NCBI GenBank assembly: GCA_964581565.1
Contig: CAZOOZ010000001.1
Location: forward strand, 62,001 to 126,000
Direction: 5' to 3'
Length of the DNA: 64,000 nucleotides
Source: UBA1433 sp964581565
Lineage (GTDB): Bacteria > Bacillota > Clostridia > Eubacteriales > UBA1433
The number at the start of each line of letters is the position of its first letter. Positions within the stretch are counted from its first letter, which is position 1. The notes below the pieces were generated by a model that searched no databases, had not been told where the DNA came from, and saw only the letters and a program-made list of their open reading frames with translations. The position numbers and the translations under genes are program-made. This document shows positions 33,445 through 41,559 of this stretch, in pieces.

Positions 33445-34995
33445 ATGAAAGAACTGGAACAAAGAGGGTATGGTCATATTAAGCATTTGGCGGCAGGTGG
33501 TGAAGGAAATGTCTATACATGCGAAAAAGACGGTGTTAAATACATTGTGAAGGTAATTGCTGCACTTGAGCCTGAACAGCTTGATGTGCTCAAAAATATT
33601 AATACATTACAAAATAAATACTTTCCGAGAATAGAAGAAATTATAGACAGCAAAGAAAACACTATTATTATACGTGAGTATATAGAAGGAAGCACACTCG
33701 CTGACGAAATAAAAAAGAACAGAGTTTACTCATATAATAGGGCAAAAGAAATCATTCTTGATGTATGTAATGCATTGCGTGCGCTGCATGCAATGAAGCC
33801 GCATCCAGTCATATATCGTGATTTAAAGCCTGAAAATATTATCATTATGCCAAGTGGCAGAGTGAAATTGATTGACTTTGGGAGTTCCCGTTATTATAAG
33901 CAGGAATCAATGCGTGATACCGTTCTTGCGGGGACAAAAGGATATACGGCACCTGAAGTGATGGCAGGGATGCAAAGTGATGAACGAAGCGATATATACA
34001 GCATCGGGCTATTGCTTTATGAACTTTTATCCGGTAAATCTCTGCAGGATTCGCCCTACCAAATACGGCCCGTAGCGGAGAATAATAAATACGTACCTGA
34101 GCACATAGACGAAATTATAGGCAAAGCAACAAATATTAATCAAACAAACCGGTATGCATCGATTGATGAATTTGTATACGAATTGGAAAATATAAAAGAG
34201 ATCAAAGAATCTCAAAAACAAAAAAAGAAAAAGAAGATTATATTGTCTGCTGCTTCCGTCACAATTGCTTTAGCCGTAATTGCCGTTCTTTTTGTAACGG
34301 TGTTTTTTGGGGAGAAGTATGAAGCGTTGCTTAACTTGGAGTTTGATGATGAACAAGATATGCATTACATCGGAAATTCCGGGTATCCCGAAGGTCAGTT
34401 TGAGTTTAGTGACGGAGTGCTTAAAGTGATCCATAATGGATGCAGCTTGGAGTATAAGCCGATCAACGGAATGCTTGTGCATTTCAGGATAAAGTCATCG
34501 GGGAGCGGAGCGATTATGCTGGGGCAATACCGCATCAATACATCTCTTGGATTTGATTGCGCATATTACGACGATGAACAAAATATCGATATATCAACAC
34601 GTGAAATACAATTAAGCGGTGTCCCGATCGTCAATTCTGGACAATGGCTGGATTGTATATTGTATACAAATGAACAAAACAGCGCTGTATATGCGATTAT
34701 TTGTGATAACGAAACGCAAAGCATTGCTTATACGGCTTTTCAGATTCCGGAAATCTTCAATAAAGATGTTTTATATTCACAAACAGATGGTACTTTTTCT
34801 GTGAATATGGTGGCATTTTTTGAAAACGAAAATGATTATATGCTGATTGATTCTATCAATATAGCACAAGGCTCACTCGAGCAATATTTGAAAGAGAATA
34901 TGACGGCCTATGAAAAACATCACTCAAACGTTGATGCATTTTTATCACAAAATGTTGCCGAATTGCCAGAAATAGAGTTTGTGCAGGGAGATTGA
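33445..34995 (+). CDS. Transmembrane Ser/Thr protein kinase 1
   Basis: 516 residues. Hanks-type kinase domain 1-255: glycine loop AAGGEGNVY (16-24), K36, YRDLKPEN with D126, DFG 144-146 and APE 169-171. A Lys-rich juxtamembrane stretch precedes a TM helix at about 265-288. The outer part (about 290-516) is rich in beta strands and looks like a laminin-G/jelly-roll sandwich (LLNLEFDDEQ; GAIMLGQYRI; LIDSINIAQGS). There are no PASTA repeats, so it is not PrkC-like. GGGGTGAT precedes the ATG. It is followed by a lipoprotein gene. Confidence 0.9.
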   Translation: MKELEQRGYGHIKHLAAGGEGNVYTCEKDGVKYIVKVIAALEPEQLDVLKNINTLQNKYFPRIEEIIDSKENTIIIREYIEGSTLADEIKKNRVYSYNRAKEIILDVCNALRALHAMKPHPVIYRDLKPENIIIMPSGRVKLIDFGSSRYYKQESMRDTVLAGTKGYTAPEVMAGMQSDERSDIYSIGLLLYELLSGKSLQDSPYQIRPVAENNKYVPEHIDEIIGKATNINQTNRYASIDEFVYELENIKEIKESQKQKKKKKIILSAASVTIALAVIAVLFVTVFFGEKYEALLNLEFDDEQDMHYIGNSGYPEGQFEFSDGVLKVIHNGCSLEYKPINGMLVHFRIKSSGSGAIMLGQYRINTSLGFDCAYYDDEQNIDISTREIQLSGVPIVNSGQWLDCILYTNEQNSAVYAIICDNETQSIAYTAFQIPEIFNKDVLYSQTDGTFSVNMVAFFENENDYMLIDSINIAQGSLEQYLKENMTAYEKHHSNVDAFLSQNVAELPEIEFVQGD

Positions 34996-35105
34996 TATCG
35001 TGAAAATGAGTGCAATACCCATTTTTAAAAATTGTTATATGACCAAATAATGATTGTTATGAATAAAAATGCTGAATAAATCAATATAAAACAGGAGGTG
35101 CTAAA

Positions 35106-35834
35106 ATGAAAAAAGTGGTTTTATTGGTCTTATGTATAGTATTGGTAACATTGTTTGCTGCTTGCAGTCAAACAGCCAAAATGCCTGATTTGAATGCTGA
35201 TCCACTGAATGTGGTAAACACTGTTCTTACTGATCCACAGATTCTGGGAGGTGAGGATACGGCGGCAATGACAGAAAATGCGGGAGGTATGTTTGGATCT
35301 GTCGATATCAAGCAACCAAGTGAAGATGGCAGTTGTTTCCAATTTATTTCTGAAAATAACAATGCATGGATGGCGTATAACACAAGGTTGTTGGATGTGG
35401 GAGAAAATAGAGGCAATACACAGGCGCTCTTGATTAAATTCCAGCCGGCAAAAGCGGAAAATCTTCAGTTTAATTTTATTGGGATGGGAGAAATCGCCGT
35501 TTCTTTCAGTGACGGAAGCCAGCCAAGTTTTGTTAATGTACAGGAGATAGCTAAATATCCTTTCTCGGATTATATGCCGACAGAGCTAACACTTGAGGCA
35601 GACAAATGGTATTATGCACTTTTCGCATTCGACACAAACGGTAATTTTCGTTCTGTTATCTGGGAAGACGGGAAAGCTGAGCAGCGTGCTTTTTGCGAAG
35701 AAAATTTGGCACAGCAAAGAGAGGATTATAAGGACAGCAACTGGGAATTTGTAATCGGATTTGACGCAAACGGAACACTAAACGTTGAGAATTATCTGAT
35801 TATGGACTTTTACGGATTTGTTGATATCAGTTAA
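35106..35834 (+). CDS. Lipoprotein 1, possible relative of the kinase-1 ectodomain
   Basis: 242 residues. Signal peptide with lipobox FAAC (Cys20). The mature part has beta-rich segments that can be placed against the outer domain of kinase 1: QALLIKFQPAKAENLQFNFIG with GMLVHFRIKSSGSGAIML, then EADKWYYALFAFDTNG with NSGQWLDCILYTNEQN. The match is by eye and weak. AGGAGG precedes the ATG. Third gene of cassette 1, 110 nt after the kinase. Confidence 0.75.
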   Translation: MKKVVLLVLCIVLVTLFAACSQTAKMPDLNADPLNVVNTVLTDPQILGGEDTAAMTENAGGMFGSVDIKQPSEDGSCFQFISENNNAWMAYNTRLLDVGENRGNTQALLIKFQPAKAENLQFNFIGMGEIAVSFSDGSQPSFVNVQEIAKYPFSDYMPTELTLEADKWYYALFAFDTNGNFRSVIWEDGKAEQRAFCEENLAQQREDYKDSNWEFVIGFDANGTLNVENYLIMDFYGFVDIS

Positions 35835-36005
35835 GTTTTTATGCAGGCATCATAACATTTAAAAGAGCCTGCATCATTAGTAGACTTTTATTAATCTGTT
35901 TAAATAGATAGCTAATATAAAAAAACAATTTCACAAAAAAAGTAAAACAAAGACATCATAAAAACATATCGTATGATTATTCTATGAGTAACAAAAATAA
36001 TAATC

Positions 36006-36353
36006 TTGGTGCGCGGCGAGCATGAGGCAATCATCGATAAATACGGGGAGCAAAATCCTTATGTGAATATCATGGCGGCAGAAGAAAACCACATTGCCTC
36101 TTTAACGGCAATTTGTACCTCTTATGGGTTGACTGTACCAGAAGATGATTCGGATGAATATATAGTAATGCCTGACAGCCTGCTTGAAGCGGCAAAGATG
36201 GGGGTGCAGGCGGAAATTGACAATATTGCTATGTATGAACGTTTTCTAGGCTGTGACTTGCCTGAAGATATAAAAAATGCATTTGAATCTTTGAAAGCTG
36301 CGTCTGAAAATTATTTGGAAGCGTTTGAAAGACAAGTAGATAAATTAAGTTAA
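36006..36353 (+). pseudogene. N-terminally damaged ferritin-like (DUF2202-type) protein
   Basis: 115 codons read as a ferritin-like helical protein: INPYVNIMAAEENHIASL-like ExxH motif, then EAAKMGVQAEIDNIAMYERFL and a final helix. The expected first helix with its Glu ligand is missing or shortened (RGEHEAI runs straight into IDKYGE). The only start in frame is TTG at 36006 without a ribosome binding site. A nearby ATG at 35984 is in another frame and stops after 13 residues. I infer a 5' deletion plus frameshift. It sits between the two converging kinase cassettes. Confidence 0.55.
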
Positions 36354-36398
36354 AAAATATTGCAAGTACAAATTATTTGATAATTTTATTATTACAAA

Positions 36399-36434
36399 TA
36401 AAAGGGAGAGGCAATTTTGCTCTCTTCCCTTTTT
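36399..36434. terminator. Terminator between the converging cassettes
   Basis: AAAAGGGAGAG and CTCTCTTCCCTTTTT arms around GCAATTTTG, with an imperfect pair in the stem and T-runs on both strands. Confidence 0.65.
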
Positions 36435-36475
36435 GAATGAAAATATGTAAATAAGAGGTTTTATGAAAAATTAAT

Positions 36476-36841
36476 TTATTTGCTTATATTGTTAAAAATT
36501 TCAATAGCTTTATCATAAGATGATTCTAAGACAATCAGATCTTTTTTTGGCATATCTTGTAGCATTGGGAATTCTTCCAAAGCATCATTATAACTGCTTT
36601 CACTTTCAAAAGAATAAATCTTTATCGGATTATCGTCAAGATATAATATATATCCATCTTCCGCGCCAATCATTTCAAAATAAGGCTTATCTGATTGTAG
36701 TTCAGCTCCTTGTTGAACAAATATATCCTTGGCATCGTTTAAAGTCAATGTGCTTTCATTTGTAGTATTGCTGTTATTGCCACAGCCAGCTAACATAAGT
36801 ATAATCAATGTTAAAAATAAAAAGATTAAAATTTTTTTCAC
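36476..36841 (-). CDS. Lipoprotein 2, free copy of the kinase-2 ectodomain
   Basis: 121 residues. Signal peptide with lipobox LAGC (Cys20). The mature part matches the outer domain of kinase 2 along some 85 residues: IFVQQGAELQSDKPYF versus IFIENGAILEDEKPFY, YLDDNPIKI versus YLDDKPVKL, and LIVLESSYDKAIEIFN versus LIVLDSSYEKAIEIFN. The start is GTG with AGGAGA upstream. It lies downstream of kinase 2 but behind a hairpin and a possible own promoter, so levels may be set separately. Confidence 0.85.
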   Translation of the reverse strand: MKKILIFLFLTLIILMLAGCGNNSNTTNESTLTLNDAKDIFVQQGAELQSDKPYFEMIGAEDGYILYLDDNPIKIYSFESESSYNDALEEFPMLQDMPKKDLIVLESSYDKAIEIFNNISK

Positions 36842-36867
36842 GGATTTCGTTCTCCTAAAATGTAATT

Positions 36868-36896
36868 TTCATGGGCGTATATTTTTGGCCCATGAA
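36868..36896. terminator. Hairpin between kinase 2 and lipoprotein 2
   Basis: TTCATGGGC (36868-36876) and GCCCATGAA (36888-36896), with an 11-nt loop and a T-run on the plus side. On the minus strand it lies in the leader of lipoprotein 2. It may limit read-through from the kinase gene. A TTGCAT/TATAAT-like promoter (spacer about 15 nt) lies between the kinase stop and the hairpin. Confidence 0.45.
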
Positions 36897-36960
36897 TCTT
36901 TTTTTAAATTATACGTATTATATAATATGCAATTTATAAAATCATTAGCTGACAGCTGAA

Positions 36961-38184
36961 TTAGGATAAATTTAATTGACTAAATTCATTAAAGATTTCA
37001 ATTGCTTTTTCATAAGATGAATCTAGAACAATAAGCCCTTTTCTTGGCATTTTTTTTAAAACAGAATATTTTTCGAATGCTGCATCATACTGCGCTTCAC
37101 TTTTATACAGAAACAATTTAACGGGTTTATCATCCAAATAAAGCATGATGCCGTCTTGGGCGTCAATCATAGAGTAAAAAGGTTTTTCATCTTCTAGTAT
37201 CGCACCGTTTTCTATAAAAATATGCGTGAGATCATCTAATGATTGTTTATATAGTTCAGTATTAATTGAGTCAGAGTATGCAGAAAGAGAATCAGAGGAG
37301 GGTGAATTTAATGAATGATAAATTATACACGTTCCCAATAATACAATAAGAGCAAAGCCCAGCCATAAAGAAATATTTTTTAAAGACCTTGGAGAAAGTT
37401 TTTTATCTTTTTTATTTAATACTGATTTGAAATCTATTTTTAATGAAGAGATATTATGATATCTTTTATCTGGGTCAAATTGCGTGGCTTTAAAAATTAT
37501 TTTTCGCAGCTTTTTTGGAATGTCATGTGATAAAATATTTTTATCTCCGCGTTCGGGAGCTTTGCCGGTGAGCATATGGAGCATAGTCATGCCGATAGAA
37601 AATATATCGGTACGATGATCGGTTTGTCCAAAACCGAATTGTTCGGGCGGTGCGTAGCCTAAAGTGCCATAGTAAACCGTATCTTTTGTTTGATTGATTT
37701 TATAATTGCGAGCGGCTCCGAAATCTATCAGTTTCACATGACCGTCCGCACCGTAGATAATATTATCAGGCTTGATATCTCTGTGTATAATTGAATTATT
37801 TTGAGAATGCAAGAATTGAACGATATCACACAACTCCAGTGCAATTTTAAGGGCTTGTATATAGGGTATTTTTCCATTGAAGTTTATTAAATCTGTTAAG
37901 CTCTGTCCTGGCAGAAATTCTTCTATCATTACATTGCTGTTGCTCAGTTGATAATAATCATATATTTTGGGCAGGGAATCATAATTTAATTGTGATAATA
38001 TTTTATATTCGTTTTGAAGATCAAACTCTTTTAAAAAACATTTGCGTATATAGATATTTCCGTCTTTAGTTACTTTTTCAATCCTGCCATACGGAATTTC
38101 TTTTAATACTTCAATGATGCTATAAGTATTATCTTTTTCAAGATTTGAAAGCTCAAGTTTAATATCTTGTGTATTTTTAATCAT
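36961..38184 (-). CDS. Transmembrane Ser/Thr protein kinase 2
   Basis: 407 residues from ATG 38184; a TTG at 38223 would add 13 residues and overlap HTH-B. Hanks-type kinase with HRDIKPDN, DFG and a variant APPE; the glycine loop is degenerate (EIPYGRIEKV). A TM helix follows (about 271-291), then a short linker and an 85-residue outer domain of unknown fold, nearly the same as lipoprotein 2. There is no PASTA domain. It starts 10 nt after the HTH-B stop, so the two are cotranscribed. Confidence 0.9.
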   Translation of the reverse strand: MIKNTQDIKLELSNLEKDNTYSIIEVLKEIPYGRIEKVTKDGNIYIRKCFLKEFDLQNEYKILSQLNYDSLPKIYDYYQLSNSNVMIEEFLPGQSLTDLINFNGKIPYIQALKIALELCDIVQFLHSQNNSIIHRDIKPDNIIYGADGHVKLIDFGAARNYKINQTKDTVYYGTLGYAPPEQFGFGQTDHRTDIFSIGMTMLHMLTGKAPERGDKNILSHDIPKKLRKIIFKATQFDPDKRYHNISSLKIDFKSVLNKKDKKLSPRSLKNISLWLGFALIVLLGTCIIYHSLNSPSSDSLSAYSDSINTELYKQSLDDLTHIFIENGAILEDEKPFYSMIDAQDGIMLYLDDKPVKLFLYKSEAQYDAAFEKYSVLKKMPRKGLIVLDSSYEKAIEIFNEFSQLNLS

Positions 38185-38194
38185 TTTTACTTGT

Positions 38195-38614
38195 TTAACA
38201 TATCCCGGATTCTTTAAATTCAAAAAGGTAATCTTCGGTATCCATCAATGATAAACCATTATATAAACAGTGAATAATGATTGCGTCTCTGCGATTTTTA
38301 CAATATAATTCGTTTGCTCCTGAAATTTTTAGCAGTCTTTGTGCTTCCTGCAAGTTCAAACCCATTCCAAAAGCTAATTGTAAAATTTTATTTCTTGAAG
38401 GATGTCTTTCGCCAGAAAAAATTTGATAGGTGAAAGTTGCATTTAATGCGGATTTTTTTATAATTTCACTTTTCTTTAGTTGTTTGGTGACTAATAATCT
38501 ATTAAGATATTCATCTAAAGATTCATTACTTAAAATTTCATCATCTAAGAATCTTTCTATTGAGTTTTTCGATAATAGGTTATTTAACAATTCATTCGTT
38601 AATTTTTCTTCCAT
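38195..38614 (-). CDS. XRE-like regulator of kinase cassette 2 (HTH-B)
   Basis: 139 residues from the ATG at 38614 (AGGGAG upstream). Helix-turn-helix core YLNRLLVTKQLKKSEIIKKSALNATFTYQIFSGERHPSRNKILQLAFGM and the same end as HTH-A (LLKISGANELYCKNRRDAIIIHC). A nine-residue tail follows. As first gene of the cassette it could control the cassette, or be a kinase substrate. Confidence 0.82.
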   Translation of the reverse strand: MEEKLTNELLNNLLSKNSIERFLDDEILSNESLDEYLNRLLVTKQLKKSEIIKKSALNATFTYQIFSGERHPSRNKILQLAFGMGLNLQEAQRLLKISGANELYCKNRRDAIIIHCLYNGLSLMDTEDYLFEFKESGIC

Positions 38615-38763
38615 AAAGTAGCTCCCTATTGAAATATGAAAGAGCATAAATAGTTATGAATCTCTTTTTTCTTTAAATTCGAAGTCATTATATCACATTA
38701 TGTGCCATAATTAATACAAACCATTATATATAAGGCTGATTGTATAAAATATTATTTATGTTA

Positions 38764-38788
38764 TGATAGTTACCAGTCATTACTATCA
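38764..38788. promoter_or_regulatory. Dyad between divergent genes
   Basis: TGATAGT (38764-38770) and ACTATCA (38782-38788) with an 11-nt gap, in the divergent region of HTH-B and the gene at 38869. The half-site resembles the inner part of the Zur operator but the gap is different. It may be chance. Confidence 0.3.
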
Positions 38789-38868
38789 GTATGCAAAATT
38801 CTTAAAAAAACTCAAAGCGTATAGCATATATGGACGAAAACAGAATAGCATGACAGAGAGGATATAAT

Positions 38869-39423
38869 ATGAACAGGCTTCAGTGGGAAATTTATGTTCC
38901 GATATTCAAAAACCGATATATATTAAAAGGGCTCGCTCTTACTATCGGCATACCGTTTGGAATTTTAATTACATTTATTATTATTGCAGCGAAGGGCGAT
39001 ATTCTTGGCACAGATGCCAAATATGCACTGTTGCTTATTGCATTGCTGTTTTTATTGACGTTCTTATTGATTTTAATTGTCTACGGCAATAAATACGCTC
39101 CAGGTTTTATTATAGACGAGAGCGGAATCGTCAATTACACGCAGAAAAAACAGGCTAAACGCAATAGAATTATCAATGCTCTTGTAATTGCGCTTGGGGC
39201 GTTATCCGGCAATTTTACAGCGATGGGGACGGGTATGATGGCACAATCACGGCAGGTTATGCAACTTAAGTGGAAAAATATAAGAAAAGTTTACTATGAC
39301 CCAAAAAGATACACGATTCTTGTACGGGGAGCTTATATGGAAAAGATCGCAGTTTTCTGTACACAGCAAAATTATGCACATGTGGAGGCGATCATTAAGA
39401 AAAAAACAGGTATGCAAGATTGA
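38869..39423 (+). CDS. Membrane protein with PH-like cytoplasmic part, unknown
   Basis: 184 residues. Two TM helices near residues 19-43 and 50-71, then a soluble part (IIDESGIVNYTQKK; LKWKNIRKVYYDPKRYTILVRG) with the look of a YcxB/bacterial PH domain. The central Gly/Met-rich segment (GALSGNFTAMGTGMMAQ) is odd. AGAGAGG precedes the ATG. Function unknown. Confidence 0.6.
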   Translation: MNRLQWEIYVPIFKNRYILKGLALTIGIPFGILITFIIIAAKGDILGTDAKYALLLIALLFLLTFLLILIVYGNKYAPGFIIDESGIVNYTQKKQAKRNRIINALVIALGALSGNFTAMGTGMMAQSRQVMQLKWKNIRKVYYDPKRYTILVRGAYMEKIAVFCTQQNYAHVEAIIKKKTGMQD

Positions 39424-39563
39424 TCTGAAGCATTTGTATCGTCACGATCTTGCTAAGAAATAAAAGGGCAATCTTTCAACTTGCTCGATTATTTATTGCG
39501 GGTGATGCTTTTTATATTAATAAAAACATTCTGATATTTTCGGTATAAACATACATTTTGGAT

Positions 39564-39782
39564 TTAGTTCATATACGACTGCTCATCAAGATAAAAGATT
39601 TCTTCCACCGATATCCCTAAATGTTTTGCGAGTTTCAGCGCCAATACGAGAGAAGGATTATATTTATTTTGTTCCAACGCGATGATGGTCTTTCTTGTGC
39701 AGCCCACGGCATCTGCCAAATCTTGCTGTGTGATGTCTATTTTGCTTCGCCGAACCGCTTTTAAATTATTTATAAATTTCAT
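39564..39782 (-). CDS. XRE-type regulator (YozG-like)
   Basis: 72 residues from ATG 39782 (a second ATG at 39794 adds four). The whole chain is a Cro/C1 domain with the typical RRSKIDITQQDLADAVGCTRKTIIALEQNKYNPSLVLALKLA. Short regulators of this type usually lie next to a small membrane protein gene. A possible remnant of one is at 39987-40169, but on the other strand. Confidence 0.82.
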   Translation of the reverse strand: MKFINNLKAVRRSKIDITQQDLADAVGCTRKTIIALEQNKYNPSLVLALKLAKHLGISVEEIFYLDEQSYMN

Positions 39783-39986
39783 ATTAATATCCATGCTTTA
39801 TATATAGAAGCAAACTTGTCAAACGTATCGAAATATTCGCGAGAACAATCGAGCTGTAGCGCAAAAACCACATCAGGGATTGTCGCTGTATACTTCATCA
39901 TCTCATATGTTTTCGCTCCATGGCTGATTTTTAGCGTTCGTAAGGCCACGCGGCAACAATGGCACGGAGTGTAAAGGTTAAAGCTT

Positions 39987-40169
39987 TTGATTCCGATGCT
40001 TATACCTGTGGGACTGATGATGGCGCTTATCATGATCGATCATCCGGCATGGAGAAATATGATTGATAAGCCGCTGCCCATTTTTGCATCTCCTTTATCT
40101 CTTGCTTTAGGAATCCTTATGCTTATCGGAGCAGTTATACTCACAAGACTTTATCGCCGCCGTAAATGA
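39987..40169 (+). CDS. Short membrane-protein frame, possibly a relic
   Basis: 60 codons with two hydrophobic segments and a basic end (TRLYRRRK). Start would be TTG 39987 or ATG 39996, with AAAGG upstream. It reads like the last two helices of a larger protein and the bases before it are in no good frame, so a truncated gene is likely. Confidence 0.35.
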   Translation: MIPMLIPVGLMMALIMIDHPAWRNMIDKPLPIFASPLSLALGILMLIGAVILTRLYRRRK

Positions 40170-40552
40170 AATAATAAAGCAAGCCCTCAGGTTTAATCTA
40201 CAGGCTTTTGCACACATTTAAATTCCGCAAGGTTACTCTCAAAAGCTTAAACGTCATTGATGGTATTTATCAAAAAAGTATAATATAGAGGCACTGCCGG
40301 ATATCATTGGCTATAATTCAATTTTTCCGTGTGTCTTTTCATACTTGCCCACACAATCTCTGATTAGAATTAGAAGTTGACTATTGGCAGAGCGCCCTTC
40401 ATAGCTAGCTACAACATGCAGCCAGTGTCTTATCAATTCGATAGAAAGGCTTTTACAGGCATAACTTAACTTCGAAATAAAGGCATAGGCTATATATTTA
40501 TATCAAAATAAAAGAAAGATATAATACATTGAATGTGAAAGGCATTATTTAG
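40170..40552. other. 383 bases without an intact gene
   Basis: Holds only a start-less open frame (40311-40505, minus). No clear promoters or hairpins are seen. Confidence 0.45.
40311..40505 (-). pseudogene. Possible C-terminal relic of a lost gene
   Basis: About 64 sense codons on the minus strand ending in TAG at 40311-40313, with no start. The translation (for example SIELIRHWLHVVASYEGRS and LILIRDCVGKYEKTHG) has a protein-like composition, but no family is recognised. Confidence 0.25.
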
Positions 40553-41341
40553 TTATAAAAACATTTGATTCTCTTTTCTTTTTTTGCCTATGATTTTGAA
40601 TATTTGTCCAAATATACGAAATCGGAATTTGGCAACTCTGGCTGATTTAGGACACGCCTTCACACAGGCATAACAGCGAATGCATTTTTGTTCGTCGATT
40701 TGGAGAGAAGCCGAATTGATCGCTCCAACCGGGCAGCTGTTAGAACAGGCTTGGCAGGCATTGCAAATGAGCGCATCCAAAACAGGCTGACGAATCAAAA
40801 AACGCGTCAATGCATCCGGAAGACGGGTAATAAATTTCGGCAGGGTGGATTTGGGGATATCGGGAGATATAAAATCATTTGTATTGATTTTTTCCCGAAT
40901 TTTTCTGCCGAATTCAGCTGCTTGCTTTAGATCAACTATATCGGGTCTGCCGTAAGCGACCGGTACTTCCTCGCTTGCGTAGGTGTGCTGGCCTATAAAG
41001 GCTCCTGCCGCGATCAATCGAAAATGATTTTTTGCGGCATAGTCTTCAAATTGCTTTAAGCTGATACCGAATCCTATATTTCCATAGACGGAAAGGGCAA
41101 TAAGCGGTCTGGATCCTCCCTGGATTTGTGTAAGAAAATCATAGATGAACCGGGGAATGCGCTCGCCATAGATCGGTGTGGCTATCACAATTAGGTCGCT
41201 GTCTGACGGGTGGTATGTCTTTCTGTTTTTCTCAAGTGTGATATCGGTAAAATGTGTGTTGCAATCTAATCCTTGAGAAATTGCTTTTACTATTTTTCTT
41301 GTCGTGCCTGTTGCCGAGAAATAAATGATTTCCGCTTTCAT
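40553..41341 (-). CDS. EFR1-type flavodoxin-ferredoxin fusion
   Basis: 262 residues. N-terminal flavodoxin-like domain (IIYFSATGTTRKIVKAI; TPIYGERIPRF) and a C-terminal pair of 4Fe-4S motifs: CNACQACSNSCPVGAI and CIRCYACVKACP. The family (EFR1 ferrodoxins) is widespread in gut and soil Clostridia with an uncertain electron-transfer role. No strong ribosome binding site is visible before the ATG at 41341; AGGAACC is closest. Confidence 0.88.
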   Translation of the reverse strand: MKAEIIYFSATGTTRKIVKAISQGLDCNTHFTDITLEKNRKTYHPSDSDLIVIATPIYGERIPRFIYDFLTQIQGGSRPLIALSVYGNIGFGISLKQFEDYAAKNHFRLIAAGAFIGQHTYASEEVPVAYGRPDIVDLKQAAEFGRKIREKINTNDFISPDIPKSTLPKFITRLPDALTRFLIRQPVLDALICNACQACSNSCPVGAINSASLQIDEQKCIRCYACVKACPKSARVAKFRFRIFGQIFKIIGKKRKENQMFL

Positions 41342-41414
41342 ACTGGTTCCTTTTTATCTTAGAGTTTTGTATGTGGTTAGGTGAATTCGCCGGTCAGCAA
41401 GGTCATATCACGCA

Positions 41415-41435
41415 GTACGGGAAGTTTTCCCGTAC
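41415..41435. terminator. Orphan hairpin
   Basis: GTACGGGAA (41415-41423) and TTCCCGTAC (41427-41435) with a 3-nt loop, then GCTGTTTTTATTTT on the plus strand. It looks like a plus-strand terminator, but no plus-strand gene precedes it. Confidence 0.5.
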
Positions 41436-41496
41436 GCTGTTTTTATTTTAGCAAAACTAATATAAAAAGCATAGTTTAAATTAAGCTGTGCAATCG

Positions 41497-41531
41497 AAAA
41501 AAGCCAATTGCCATAGTCAATTGGCTTTTTT
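41497..41531. terminator. Bidirectional terminator after the Vat-like gene
   Basis: Perfect 14-bp arms AAAAAAGCCAATTG and CAATTGGCTTTTTT with a 7-nt loop. Confidence 0.85.
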
Positions 41532-41559
41532 ATAAATATATTTGATATTGAATTGTTTA

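Noticed and set aside
39779..40033. 84-codon minus-strand frame next to the XRE gene
   Set aside because: No recognisable domain, overlaps the start of the XRE gene and has no ribosome binding site; probably decayed DNA.
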